A DNA stretch of 10,540 nt from JBFWNZ01 sp050250795 (GTDB lineage Bacteria > Pseudomonadota > Alphaproteobacteria > UBA8366): NCBI GenBank assembly GCA_050250795.1, contig JBFWNZ010000113.1:1-10540 (forward strand). Direction: 5' to 3'. Position numbers and translations under genes: made by a program. Below are positions 1-6,589 of the stretch, piece after piece. A model generated the notes under the pieces. The model was given only the letters and a program-made list of their open reading frames with translations, ran no database searches and had not been told where the DNA came from. Positions within the stretch are counted from its first letter, which is position 1, and each line of letters starts with the position of its first letter.

Positions 1-132
1 AACCCGCCGGCCATGCTCCGCCCAATAACAGGCGAGGCACGCCACGGTCGTCGTCTTGCCGGCACCGCCTTTCGCGGTTGCCGCAACGACGACCTTCGCC
101 GGCGATGCCGTCTTTCCCCCAGCTGCCGCCAT
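1..132 (-). CDS. ParA/MinD-family ATPase, N-terminal fragment (runs off left edge)
   Basis: Only the first 44 codons are inside the window. Reading leftwards from an ATG at 132-130, a hydrophobic strand (VVVAATA, residues 14-20) runs into KGGAGKTT at residues 21-28. This is the deviant Walker A motif of the ParA/MinD/SIMIBI ATPases, with the signature lysine K21 and the P-loop lysine K26. A helix follows with the usual pattern for this family. Such proteins use ATP-dependent dimerisation to position plasmids, chromosomes or large complexes, or to drive partner enzymes. Which partner applies here cannot be told, because the rest of the gene and any ParB-like neighbour lie outside. The start is supported by a purine-rich AGGGGGAG about 3 bases before ATG. 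The frame is open further upstream but shows no better ATG. It lies 32 bases downstream of the exported hypothetical gene on the same strand and could share its transcript. Confidence 0.85.
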   Translation of the reverse strand, partial: MAAAGGKTASPAKVVVAATAKGGAGKTTTVACLACYWAEHGRRV

Positions 133-164
133 AGCTCCCCCTGGCGTATCTGCGTCGGGCCGTC

Positions 165-560
165 TCAGTCGTTCCGCGGCGCGTCGTTCAACCAGCGGGC
201 CTGAACCAGCGGGCTTGCCGCGGGATAATTCATCGCAAAGCTGCTCGGCACGCGGTATTGCAGCGGCGTCATCGACCGTTCGGCCTCGTATTTGCCGTAC
301 CACCAATGACCGGCCACGCCGCCGATCACGGCCGCTAGGCCGTGCGGCACGCCCAACAACGTGCCCAACACGACATAGCCGCCGAGAGCGCCCACGCCGA
401 TCGCCACCAGGTTATCGCGCGATATGTAGATATCGTCCTGCGTCAGAGCGGCGGGCTGGCCCGCTGTGTCCGTCGCTGCGGGAATCGGCGAGGATGCCGC
501 GGCCAGATTCGGCGCCGCCACGATCGCAAGCGATACCGCAAGGGCTGATAATGTGCGCAT
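165..560 (-). CDS. small exported glycine-rich hypothetical protein
   Basis: This is a 131-residue protein that I do not recognise. It has a clear Sec-type signal peptide: MRTLSALAVSLAIVAAP with an Ala-rich cleavage region around residues 20-23 (LAAAS). A short polar stretch (QDDIYISRDN, 41-50) follows. Next comes a glycine-spaced hydrophobic segment at about 51-85 (GVGALGGYVVLG, then AAVIGGVAGHWW), which looks like a glycine-zipper membrane or pore-like segment. The tail is polar and aromatic, without motifs. The start is well supported by AAGGGGA about 6 bases before the ATG at 560-558. The 228 bases separating it from the Na/Pi gene upstream make its own promoter likely. A ParA-type gene begins 32 bases after its stop. 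The likely location is the inner membrane or periplasm. Function is unknown. Confidence 0.75.
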   Translation of the reverse strand: MRTLSALAVSLAIVAAPNLAAASSPIPAATDTAGQPAALTQDDIYISRDNLVAIGVGALGGYVVLGTLLGVPHGLAAVIGGVAGHWWYGKYEAERSMTPLQYRVPSSFAMNYPAASPLVQARWLNDAPRND

Positions 561-788
561 CTTGATCCCCTTCTCGATGACGACGGCGGCGCCGAACGGT
601 AGCCTCCGTCAATCGCAATATTGCCCCTGACTCAACCGTTTGTCCGGTGCAACGCCGAACGTTCTTGAATATACGCGCAATCATAGGCGGAAATACAGGA
701 TGAACCTGTTGCAGTGCCGAAGAACGAGGGTGCGTTAAATCGAAGCGCTCCACCGCAGCATGTATTGATAGACAGTTTCAGTGTCTGA

Positions 789-2408
789 TCACGCATTTGC
801 TTTGCTTCCGCCGCGCGTATCTTCGGTCAGGATCAACAGACGGCGCATCAGCCAGACAATGCGTTCGTAAAGGGTCGTTGCTGTAAAGAGAACGTCATGC
901 GTCGTCGGCGGGATCGGCGTTTCGCTGCGCAGCAGCGTGCGCCGGATGTTTTCCATGACGTCCGACTTGTCGCCGGTCATCACATACAGCGCCTCACGGT
1001 CGTAGATATCGTCGGTCAAAGCCGTCGGCAGCATCGACAGCATCAGATGCAGTGCTTCGGTCAGGTTGCCGATCATGGAATGGTCGATGCCGCCCTTGCG
1101 GGCATCGCGGAGATGGGCGGCGAACTGGCACACGCTGTCCTGGAGCGAGGACACCAGTTCCTGGCGGTTCTGCAGCAGGATCACCCGCTCCACGACCTGG
1201 CCGGCCAGACTCTGCTCGATCATTTGCCGCAGCAGGGAATCGACTTCCTTCATCACCGTGCGGTTGGCGTCGCGCAGGGCCTCCAGCGGAATATCGGGAA
1301 CGCTGTCGTCCTTTTCGTCCCGCAGGACGTTGAGGTAGCCCGACAACATGCCGATCTGGCTTTCCTGCTCGCGCTGCACGAGGTCGGTGCCGGTCACGGG
1401 GTCGCGCAGGCATTCTTCCGATACGAAGCGCGGGCGCGACAGGGTTTCGTCGACTGTCGGCGGGGCGAGCCGGCCGAGCAGGCGCAGGACCTGATTCGTC
1501 AGCGGGGCGGTGACGGCGAGCGCCGCCAGTTGCAGGACCAGATACAGCACGGCGATCTGGGTCGCCGCATTGGTCGTGACATGGTCCAGAAGCCAGATGC
1601 CCGGCCGCGACGGCAGGATATGGTCGGCAATGAAGATCGGCAGGATGACGGCTACCCCCGCGACCTTCAGCAATCCCTGATAATAGGATATCTGGCGGCT
1701 GGTGCCCGAGCCGCTCGACCCCATGAACACCACATTGGTGAAGGACGACAGGTTCGCGCCCAGCACGATCATGATGGTCTGGTCCAGCGACAGCAGGCCG
1801 CCGCTGACCAGGGCCACTGCAACGGTGGCCACGGTCTTGGCCGTCTGCACGATGGGGGTCAGGACGGCGCCGGCGAGGAAGGCGAGGGTGGGCGAATCCC
1901 GCGTGCTCGCCAGCAGATCGGTGATCAGGGTCAGATCGCGGAGCATCCGCGACCCGTCCTTGATCAGCGAGAGGCCGAGCAGCAGCAGAGCGATGCCCAG
2001 CAGCGCCAGGACCAGGTTCCGGTAGCGCGTCTTCTTGTCGAGATTCAGGAAGTAGCAGAGCCCGACCAGCCCGATCAGCACGAAGATCGCATCGGTGATG
2101 TCGATGGCCGCGATGAAGACGAGGATCGAGGTGCCGATATTCGCCCAGGCGACGATCGGCAGACCCTGGCGCACGGTCATCGTGCCGCTGGAGACGAGGC
2201 CGCTGATGATGAAGGTGATGGCGTTCGTGCTTTGTGTGAGCGCGCCGCCTAGCGCGCCGATGGCCGCCGATTTCGCGGGATTGGAGGTGGCGCTTTGAAG
2301 GTATGTACGCAGCCGCAGGCTGGCGAGCTGGGAGAAGCCCGAGGAGATCAGCTTCACGCCGACGAAGAACAGGCCCAGGCCGGCGAAGATCGTAATGGCC
2401 GCGTTCAC
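789..2408 (-). CDS. Na/Pi cotransporter family protein with C-terminal PhoU-like domain
   Basis: The 539 residues match the usual size of bacterial YjbB/NptA-like Na/Pi-cotransporter (PF02690) proteins. About eight hydrophobic segments occupy residues 1-310 and form two related halves. Half one has GALTQSTNAITF (54-65) and WANIGTSI (88-95). Half two has LTPIVQTAKTVATVA (183-197) and GANLSSFTN (217-225). These correspond to the duplicated QSSS and GANIGT signatures of the family, but both QSSS copies are altered (QSTN and QTAK). From about residue 345 to 525 the protein is soluble and helical, as in the PhoU-like regulatory tail of this family. The start is GTG (2408-2406) with only a weak GGAG about 11 bases upstream. 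It is the third gene of a run behind the PstS-like and unknown membrane genes, separated from the latter by a 61-base gap holding a strong hairpin. The expected role is sodium-coupled phosphate (or other anion) movement at the inner membrane. Substrate and direction are not proven. Confidence 0.9.
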   Translation of the reverse strand: MNAAITIFAGLGLFFVGVKLISSGFSQLASLRLRTYLQSATSNPAKSAAIGALGGALTQSTNAITFIISGLVSSGTMTVRQGLPIVAWANIGTSILVFIAAIDITDAIFVLIGLVGLCYFLNLDKKTRYRNLVLALLGIALLLLGLSLIKDGSRMLRDLTLITDLLASTRDSPTLAFLAGAVLTPIVQTAKTVATVAVALVSGGLLSLDQTIMIVLGANLSSFTNVVFMGSSGSGTSRQISYYQGLLKVAGVAVILPIFIADHILPSRPGIWLLDHVTTNAATQIAVLYLVLQLAALAVTAPLTNQVLRLLGRLAPPTVDETLSRPRFVSEECLRDPVTGTDLVQREQESQIGMLSGYLNVLRDEKDDSVPDIPLEALRDANRTVMKEVDSLLRQMIEQSLAGQVVERVILLQNRQELVSSLQDSVCQFAAHLRDARKGGIDHSMIGNLTEALHLMLSMLPTALTDDIYDREALYVMTGDKSDVMENIRRTLLRSETPIPPTTHDVLFTATTLYERIVWLMRRLLILTEDTRGGSKANA

Positions 2409-2434
2409 GACGAGAGGCGCTCCGGCGTGGATGC

Positions 2435-2462
2435 ATAACGGGCGGCCGAAGCCGCCCGTTAT
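2435..2462 (-). terminator. perfect 12-bp hairpin with UUCG loop between two genes of a run
   Basis: The arms ATAACGGGCGGC (2435-2446) and GCCGCCCGTTAT (2451-2462) are perfectly complementary around a 4-base loop. Read in the direction of transcription (minus), the loop is C-UUCG-G, the exceptionally stable tetraloop. It begins 7 bases after the stop codon of the upstream membrane-protein gene and ends about 26 bases before the GTG of the Na/Pi gene. No U-tract follows, so it may act as an attenuating or leaky terminator, or as an mRNA 3'-end stabiliser that sets different expression of the two genes. The structure is certain; the termination role is inferred. Confidence 0.65.
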
Positions 2463-2469
2463 CCGCTGG

Positions 2470-3561
2470 TCAGGACGCGGCGGGGACCGCGTTATCCGTC
2501 GGTGCCGGCGGCTCGCCGGACTTGCGGCTCGGCATCAGAACCCGCTGGAGCAGCAAGGCCAGGGCAAAGCCGAAGACCAGTGCGCCACCGGTCATGACCA
2601 GCCATGAGCCGATGATGTAGCCAAGCGCCAGCCACATCCCGCCGCCCAGCATGAAGCAGGCGTTGGTGATCGCCAGAAGGCTGGTCGCCGTGGAGTCCAG
2701 AAGGCGGCGGACCAGTTCGACCAGAAGGCCGAGCACGATCAGGATCATGGCGCCGCCGAAGATCCAGCCCGACAGGTCGAGGTTGAGATAGCGCTGGGGC
2801 GCCGGCGCGGGTTCGACCGCCCGGACGCTCGTGGCCACGACAGGCGACTTCACCGCGACCGGCGTGACCAGCGAGGTGTTGGTCGGCGTGCTGTTCGGCA
2901 GTCCGGGCTGTTGCGGCTTGTTTATTCCGCGGAGGCTCCGCTCGATCCGCTGGATCGCCCGCATCAGGATGCTGCTTTCCTCGCCCAGGGCCGCGACCAC
3001 CGGCGTCACGCTGAACTCCACCTCGGGCAGCGGGAGCACCTGAACGGTCATCTCGGAGACCTGGTAGGACTTGCCGCTGTTGATGGCGAGCACCGTCCCG
3101 ACGATGGTCCGCTGGATTTCCGTATACAGCCCGGGGTGCTGGAAGCGCGAAGCCTCGAGTTCCGCCTCGAGATAGTCGATATCGGCCTCGGACAGCTGCC
3201 GGACCATCGCGAACTTGAAAGCGATCGTCGGGATGATGCCGACTTGGCTATCGATCTCCTTGAGCTTGTACCCGGCAGTGCCCAGAAGCTTGAACAGTTC
3301 CGACTTATCCTTGTCATCCACAGAACTGGCCAGCGAAGTGGGAGATGGCGGAGCCACCGAGGCGACCCCGGTGGTGAACAAGCCCCAGGTCCAGGCCGCG
3401 GTGCCGTAGAAGAAGCCCGTCACGCTCTCCGTCATGCTGGGGGCGTCTTGGACGAGGTCTTGCGGCTCGGGACTGGGCGCCTGTTGGGCGAGTGCCGGCG
3501 TTCCCGCGAGGGTTCCGAGCAGAAGCGCTGCAGCCAGTCGCTTGGCGATACCTATCGACAT
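2470..3561 (-). CDS. unrecognised exported protein with three C-terminal membrane segments
   Basis: This 363-residue protein belongs to no family I can name. It starts with a signal peptide (residues 1-25, ending TPALA before QQAPS). A predicted periplasmic domain of about 190 residues follows. It includes a moderately hydrophobic patch at about 49-70, an acidic helix with EADIDYLEAELEAS (125-138), and VLPLPEVEFSVTPVVAALGEESS (175-197) leading into a charged helix. A Pro/Thr/Val-rich linker (about 215-257) then leads to three hydrophobic segments near 266-282, 294-316 and 319-340, and a polar Pro-rich tail. Translation is supported by GGAG 7 bases before ATG. It lies 23 bases after the PstS-like gene, so the two are almost surely co-transcribed. 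The context suggests an accessory or tethering role in anion uptake, perhaps coupling the binding protein to the Na/Pi protein. That is inference. Confidence 0.75.
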   Translation of the reverse strand: MSIGIAKRLAAALLLGTLAGTPALAQQAPSPEPQDLVQDAPSMTESVTGFFYGTAAWTWGLFTTGVASVAPPSPTSLASSVDDKDKSELFKLLGTAGYKLKEIDSQVGIIPTIAFKFAMVRQLSEADIDYLEAELEASRFQHPGLYTEIQRTIVGTVLAINSGKSYQVSEMTVQVLPLPEVEFSVTPVVAALGEESSILMRAIQRIERSLRGINKPQQPGLPNSTPTNTSLVTPVAVKSPVVATSVRAVEPAPAPQRYLNLDLSGWIFGGAMILIVLGLLVELVRRLLDSTATSLLAITNACFMLGGGMWLALGYIIGSWLVMTGGALVFGFALALLLQRVLMPSRKSGEPPAPTDNAVPAAS

Positions 3562-3584
3562 GTCGATTCTCCGTGAGGCTGGCG

Positions 3585-4694
3585 TTAGCGGACGAGCGGA
3601 TGCAGGTGAAGCGCGGCTTCGCGAACGTCTTCCCGCCGGTCTTCATCCATGGGCACGAGGCCCAGGGGAATCAGATATCCCTCTGCGCCGATCGCGGAGT
3701 CGCGTGTCACTTCCGTGATGAACTCACGCAGGCCGGCGACCGGGCCTGCCCCCGTGTAATCCTTCACATGCGCTCGCTTCACGTAATAGTACAGCGGCCG
3801 GACGAACTCGTAGGAGCGGTCCGCGATAGCCTCCCGACTGGCCACGACGCCCTCGAACGCGATCACCTTGACCGTGTCGGACAGTTCCTGCGCATGGCGC
3901 AGGGACATCACGCCGATGGTGCCCGGCTTTGCGGTCTGGAATGCCTCGCGCATGCTGTCGACCAGTGGCAGGCCGACTTCCTTGATCCGCCCGTCGTTAC
4001 GCAGCCCGATGCATTGATCGACCCGGTCCTCCGCCTCATAGATCGAATTGATCTCGAAGATGCCGCGGCAGGCACCTTGCAGGATGCGGTCGTTGAAGAA
4101 CCCGCGTGCGCCCAGGGCACGGCTCGGCAGGATCGCGGAAATCCGCGTCTCCGGCAGCTTTGCGTTGACGTCCTTCCAGGTGTTGTTGTGGTTGGGCAGG
4201 AACTCCGAATCGCTCGGCAGTTCCTTGGCCAGTCCATGATACAGTTCGGAGAGCGACAGACTCAGGTCGTCGTCCTTGCGGACCACGACGACGAGCGCCT
4301 CGTAGCCCAACTGGATTTCGAGAATTTCCGAGACGCCGTTCTTTTTGCAGCCTTCGAATTCCGCATAGCGCATCCGCCGCGACATCGCGACGATGTCGGG
4401 CGTGCCGATGCCGGTTCCTGCGCAGAAATCGGCGACGCCCTTGCTGGTGCCCACGGCCCGGATTTCCGGCGCCGGCAAGCCGGCGGCGGTCTGGAGGCGA
4501 GCCATGATCGCCTCTGTGAAGGGTGTGATCAGCGTCGAGCCCGTTGCGATTATGTTCGCCCGTTCGCCGCCCGTCGTTGCCGGCGCATCCGGCGCCGGCG
4601 CGGCGGGCGAGGCTGCATAAGCGGCAGAGCCCATGATGGTGGAAAGCAATGCGGCCAACCCCAGGGCCGCGGTCCGAGCCCGAATGTATTCCAT
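3585..4694 (-). CDS. PstS-family periplasmic phosphate/anion-binding protein
   Basis: From the ATG at 4694-4692 the protein has 369 residues. A TTG three codons upstream (4703) is an alternative start. A signal peptide ends SAAYA before ASPAAP, followed by an Ala/Pro linker. The mature part begins with ANIIATGSTLITPFTEAI, the loop that in PstS-like proteins cups the anion. It continues with RAVGTSKGVADFCAG and TPDIVAMSRRM, equivalents of the second loop and the buried Asp region, and ILPSRALGARGFF near the middle, as in the type II periplasmic-binding fold. Four cysteines (in DFCAG, EGCKK, GACRG and DQCIG) could form two disulfides in the periplasm. No PstC, PstA or PstB gene is nearby. Instead an unknown membrane protein and a Na/Pi-type transporter follow. 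Phosphate is the likeliest ligand by family, but related proteins bind other oxyanions. The ribosome site GGGGAAG is unusually close to the ATG. Confidence 0.85.
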   Translation of the reverse strand: MEYIRARTAALGLAALLSTIMGSAAYAASPAAPAPDAPATTGGERANIIATGSTLITPFTEAIMARLQTAAGLPAPEIRAVGTSKGVADFCAGTGIGTPDIVAMSRRMRYAEFEGCKKNGVSEILEIQLGYEALVVVVRKDDDLSLSLSELYHGLAKELPSDSEFLPNHNNTWKDVNAKLPETRISAILPSRALGARGFFNDRILQGACRGIFEINSIYEAEDRVDQCIGLRNDGRIKEVGLPLVDSMREAFQTAKPGTIGVMSLRHAQELSDTVKVIAFEGVVASREAIADRSYEFVRPLYYYVKRAHVKDYTGAGPVAGLREFITEVTRDSAIGAEGYLIPLGLVPMDEDRREDVREAALHLHPLVR

Positions 4695-4775
4695 CTTCCC
4701 CAATTTCCCCGAAGCGGAACTGTTTCGGTACTTTATCGCAGGTTGGCGTAGTGTAGAAGCGGCACGATGAAGGAT

Positions 4776-5195
4776 TTAATTCTTTGTGAGGTAGCGCTTC
4801 TGGACCTGCCCGGTCAGGCGTTCGACGACATGGGGGTAGGACAGCATGACGGCGGCGTAGAGCGAGACCGTCGCCAGGGCGATCATCTGCATGGCATCCG
4901 ACCCTTCGGCGCCCGCACCGATCTGGTGGCGGATTTCCAGGATCGTCAGCGCGACCATGACGACGCCGATCGCGAGGCCGGGCAGTTCGATGATCGAATA
5001 GATCACCCGGGCGAAAAACGCGTAGACGATGATCAGCGCAATGACGATGAGAACTATCAAGTCGGTGTGATGGTAAATGTCCGCCTTTATCCAGTGGTAT
5101 GCGGAGAATCCCATCGGATTATAGGTTCCGAATACCAGCGCCGCGGTGAGGGCGAGCCGGAGCAGGAAATGCTCGATCTGGAACTGGCCGGGCAT
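4776..5195 (-). CDS. small four-helix membrane protein, DUF6524-like
   Basis: This 139-residue protein has about four hydrophobic segments: residues 10-23, 45-62, 70-86 and 102-118. The motif VFGTYNPMGFSAYHWI (21-36) resembles the conserved TYNP and HW signature I recall for the DUF6524 family of uncharacterised alphaproteobacterial membrane proteins. I cannot confirm the match without a search. The frame stays open far upstream through pcaG, but that part is a shadow. The first credible start is ATG at 5195-5193, with a modest AGG about 8 bases before it. The tail is basic (KRYLTKN). It lies 83 bases after pcaG and 81 bases before the PstS-like gene on the same strand, so it could belong to either transcript. 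No function is known. Confidence 0.7.
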   Translation of the reverse strand: MPGQFQIEHFLLRLALTAALVFGTYNPMGFSAYHWIKADIYHHTDLIVLIVIALIIVYAFFARVIYSIIELPGLAIGVVMVALTILEIRHQIGAGAEGSDAMQMIALATVSLYAAVMLSYPHVVERLTGQVQKRYLTKN

Positions 5196-5237
5196 GGACG
5201 GACCTGAACGACTCCGGGCGGTCGGGCGCTTCGATCC

Positions 5238-5255
5238 CGACACTATCGCGTGTCG
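5238..5255 (-). other. short inverted repeat between pcaG and the DUF6524-like gene
   Basis: CGACAC and GTGTCG form a 6-bp stem with a 6-base loop in the 83-base gap after pcaG. There is no T-tract on the transcribed side. It could be a weak terminator or processing hairpin for the pca transcript, or a chance repeat in GC-rich DNA. Confidence 0.3.
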
Positions 5256-5278
5256 CGCTCCGGCGGAAGCATGGCGGG

Positions 5279-5875
5279 TCAGATGTCGAAGAAGACGGTC
5301 TCGTGCGGCCCCTGAAGATGAATGTCGAAGCGATAGACCGCGCCGCCGGGTTCGGCGGCAAAGGCCGCGATCAACGTGTCGCGGCGGCTGGCGGGGACAG
5401 AGGACAGGACGGGATCGTGCGAATTGGCCTCGGCCTCGTCGGGAAAATACAGGCGCGTATACAGGTGGTTCGGGACGCCGCGTGCCGTCACGATCAGGCT
5501 GATATGCGGCGCCTGTCCGTCGCCCAGGGCCCCCGGCTTGACCGTGTCGAAGATGAAGCGGCGCTGCGGGTCGGTGCCGGTTCCGAACCGGCCGAAGCCC
5601 TTGAAGGCCGGGTCGAGATTGTCCCGGCGCGGATCGGCCGGATGCGCATAGCGGCCCGCCGCATTCGCCTGCCAGACCTCGATCATGGCGTCCAGAACGG
5701 CCTCGCCGGTGCCGTCGAACACCTGCCCGACAATACGGATGCGCCGCCCTTCGGTCGCCTCGCCGGCGATGGCGGAACCGGCGATGCCGCCGAAGGCATA
5801 ACCGTATTGCGGCGCCGTCAGCCCATAGGCGAAAAAGGGCCCGACCGTCTGCGACGGCGTTTGCTTCAATGCCAT
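5279..5875 (-). CDS. pcaG: protocatechuate 3,4-dioxygenase, alpha subunit
   Basis: The 198 residues match the usual length of PcaG. With PcaH it forms the non-haem Fe(III) intradiol dioxygenase that opens protocatechuate to beta-carboxymuconate in the cytoplasm, the entry step of the beta-ketoadipate pathway. Visible landmarks are SQTVGPFFAYGLT (8-20), the intradiol core IEVWQANAAGRYAHPAD (65-81), FDTVKPGALGDGQAPHISL (109-127) and LYTRLYFPDE (138-147). As expected for the non-catalytic subunit, the iron ligands are incomplete. The YPW tyrosine of the beta chain is replaced in GALGDG, and the HxH pair reads HIS. The ATG at 5875-5873 lies 2 bases after the pcaH stop, and its ribosome site GGAG sits inside the end of pcaH. 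This is typical of translational coupling for a 1:1 complex. Upstream codons in the same frame are a shadow of pcaH. Confidence 0.95.
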   Translation of the reverse strand: MALKQTPSQTVGPFFAYGLTAPQYGYAFGGIAGSAIAGEATEGRRIRIVGQVFDGTGEAVLDAMIEVWQANAAGRYAHPADPRRDNLDPAFKGFGRFGTGTDPQRRFIFDTVKPGALGDGQAPHISLIVTARGVPNHLYTRLYFPDEAEANSHDPVLSSVPASRRDTLIAAFAAEPGGAVYRFDIHLQGPHETVFFDI

Positions 5876-5877
5876 GG

Positions 5878-6582
5878 TCAGGTCTCCATCGGCGTGGCCA
5901 TGCGGCCGCGCAACACGATGTCGAAGACATAGCCCAGCGCGTATCCGGGCTCGGTCGCGTCCATCGACAGGGTCGCGACCATGCGTTCGCGGGCATCCTC
6001 CGGCGCGCCCATATAGATCGGGTCGAGCGCGAGCAGCGGGTCGCCGGGGAAATACATCTGCGTGATCAGGCGGGTGGCGAAGCAGGGGCCGAACAGCGAG
6101 AAATGGATATGCGCCGGCCGCCAGGCATTGTGATGGTTGCCCCAGGGATAGGCGCCCGGCTTTACGGTGAGAAACCGGTAGCGTCCATCCGCGTCGGTGA
6201 TGCAGCGTCCGGCACCCAGGAAATTCGGGTCCAGCGGGGCGTCGTGCTGGTCGACGCTGTGGATGTAGCGTCCGGCGGCATTGCACTGCCAGACCTCGAT
6301 CAGCGTGTCGGGAACCGGCCGGGCATCCTCGTCCAGCACGCGCCCGACGACGATGATCCGCTCGCCCAGCGGCGCGCCGTTGCGGACCGCGTTGCGCGTC
6401 AGGTCGGCATCGAGCGGCCCCACCGATTCCGCGCCGTAGACCGGGCCGGTGATCTCCGACAGCGTGTGATTCAGCGGGATCGGCGGCTGCGTCGGGCCCC
6501 GCTGCATGGTCGATTTATAGGCCGGATCGCGATGCGGCGGATGGCTCTGCCAGTCGCGAGGGCGATATCCCAGGGTTTCCAT
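5878..6582 (-). CDS. pcaH: protocatechuate 3,4-dioxygenase, beta (catalytic) subunit
   Basis: This 234-residue protein is full length for PcaH. The four iron ligands are all present: Y106 in NAAGRYIH, Y145 in PGAYPW, and H158 and H160 in RPAHIH. The spacings of 39, 13 and 2 residues equal those of Tyr408, Tyr447, His460 and His462 in the Pseudomonas putida enzyme. The arginine three residues before the first histidine, thought to assist catalysis (Arg457 there), is also present as R155. The N-terminal extension with YRPRDWQSHPPH is typical of the beta chain. The start is ATG at 6582-6580, with GAGG 5 bases upstream, and 7 bases after the stop of the TIM-barrel gene. The subunit should be active. 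Downstream pathway genes (pcaB, pcaC, pcaD) and the usual pcaQ regulator are not in this window. Confidence 0.96.
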   Translation of the reverse strand: METLGYRPRDWQSHPPHRDPAYKSTMQRGPTQPPIPLNHTLSEITGPVYGAESVGPLDADLTRNAVRNGAPLGERIIVVGRVLDEDARPVPDTLIEVWQCNAAGRYIHSVDQHDAPLDPNFLGAGRCITDADGRYRFLTVKPGAYPWGNHHNAWRPAHIHFSLFGPCFATRLITQMYFPGDPLLALDPIYMGAPEDARERMVATLSMDATEPGYALGYVFDIVLRGRMATPMET

Positions 6583-6589
6583 GGCAGCC

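Noticed and set aside
695..709. ACAGG-ATGAA-CCTGT palindrome upstream of the exported small protein as an operator
   Set aside because: Arms of 5 bases are expected by chance, there is no second copy, and no clear promoter elements surround it.
770..786. AGACA...TGTCT inverted repeat just after the Na/Pi stop codon as a terminator
   Set aside because: The stem is only 5 bp with a 7-base loop and no T-tract, which is too weak to support termination.
897..2252. Long plus-strand open frame (451 codons) opposite the Na/Pi gene
   Set aside because: It mirrors the minus-strand gene, is rich in Arg/Gln/His/Asp, has no domain or membrane pattern, and is the usual antisense shadow in GC-rich DNA.
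994..2436. Alternate minus-strand frame (480 codons) within the Na/Pi gene
   Set aside because: It is Arg/Pro/His-rich without hydrophobic segments. The overlapping frame has the transporter motifs.
3492..4751. Plus-strand open frame (419 codons) opposite the PstS-like gene
   Set aside because: The minus strand there has a signal peptide and PstS motifs. The plus frame has low-complexity charged sequence and crosses gene boundaries.
4695..4775. PhoB box or sigma-70 promoter before the PstS-like gene
   Set aside because: No pair of CTGTCAT-like direct repeats is visible. The best -10-like element (TAAAGT on the minus strand) has no matching -35.
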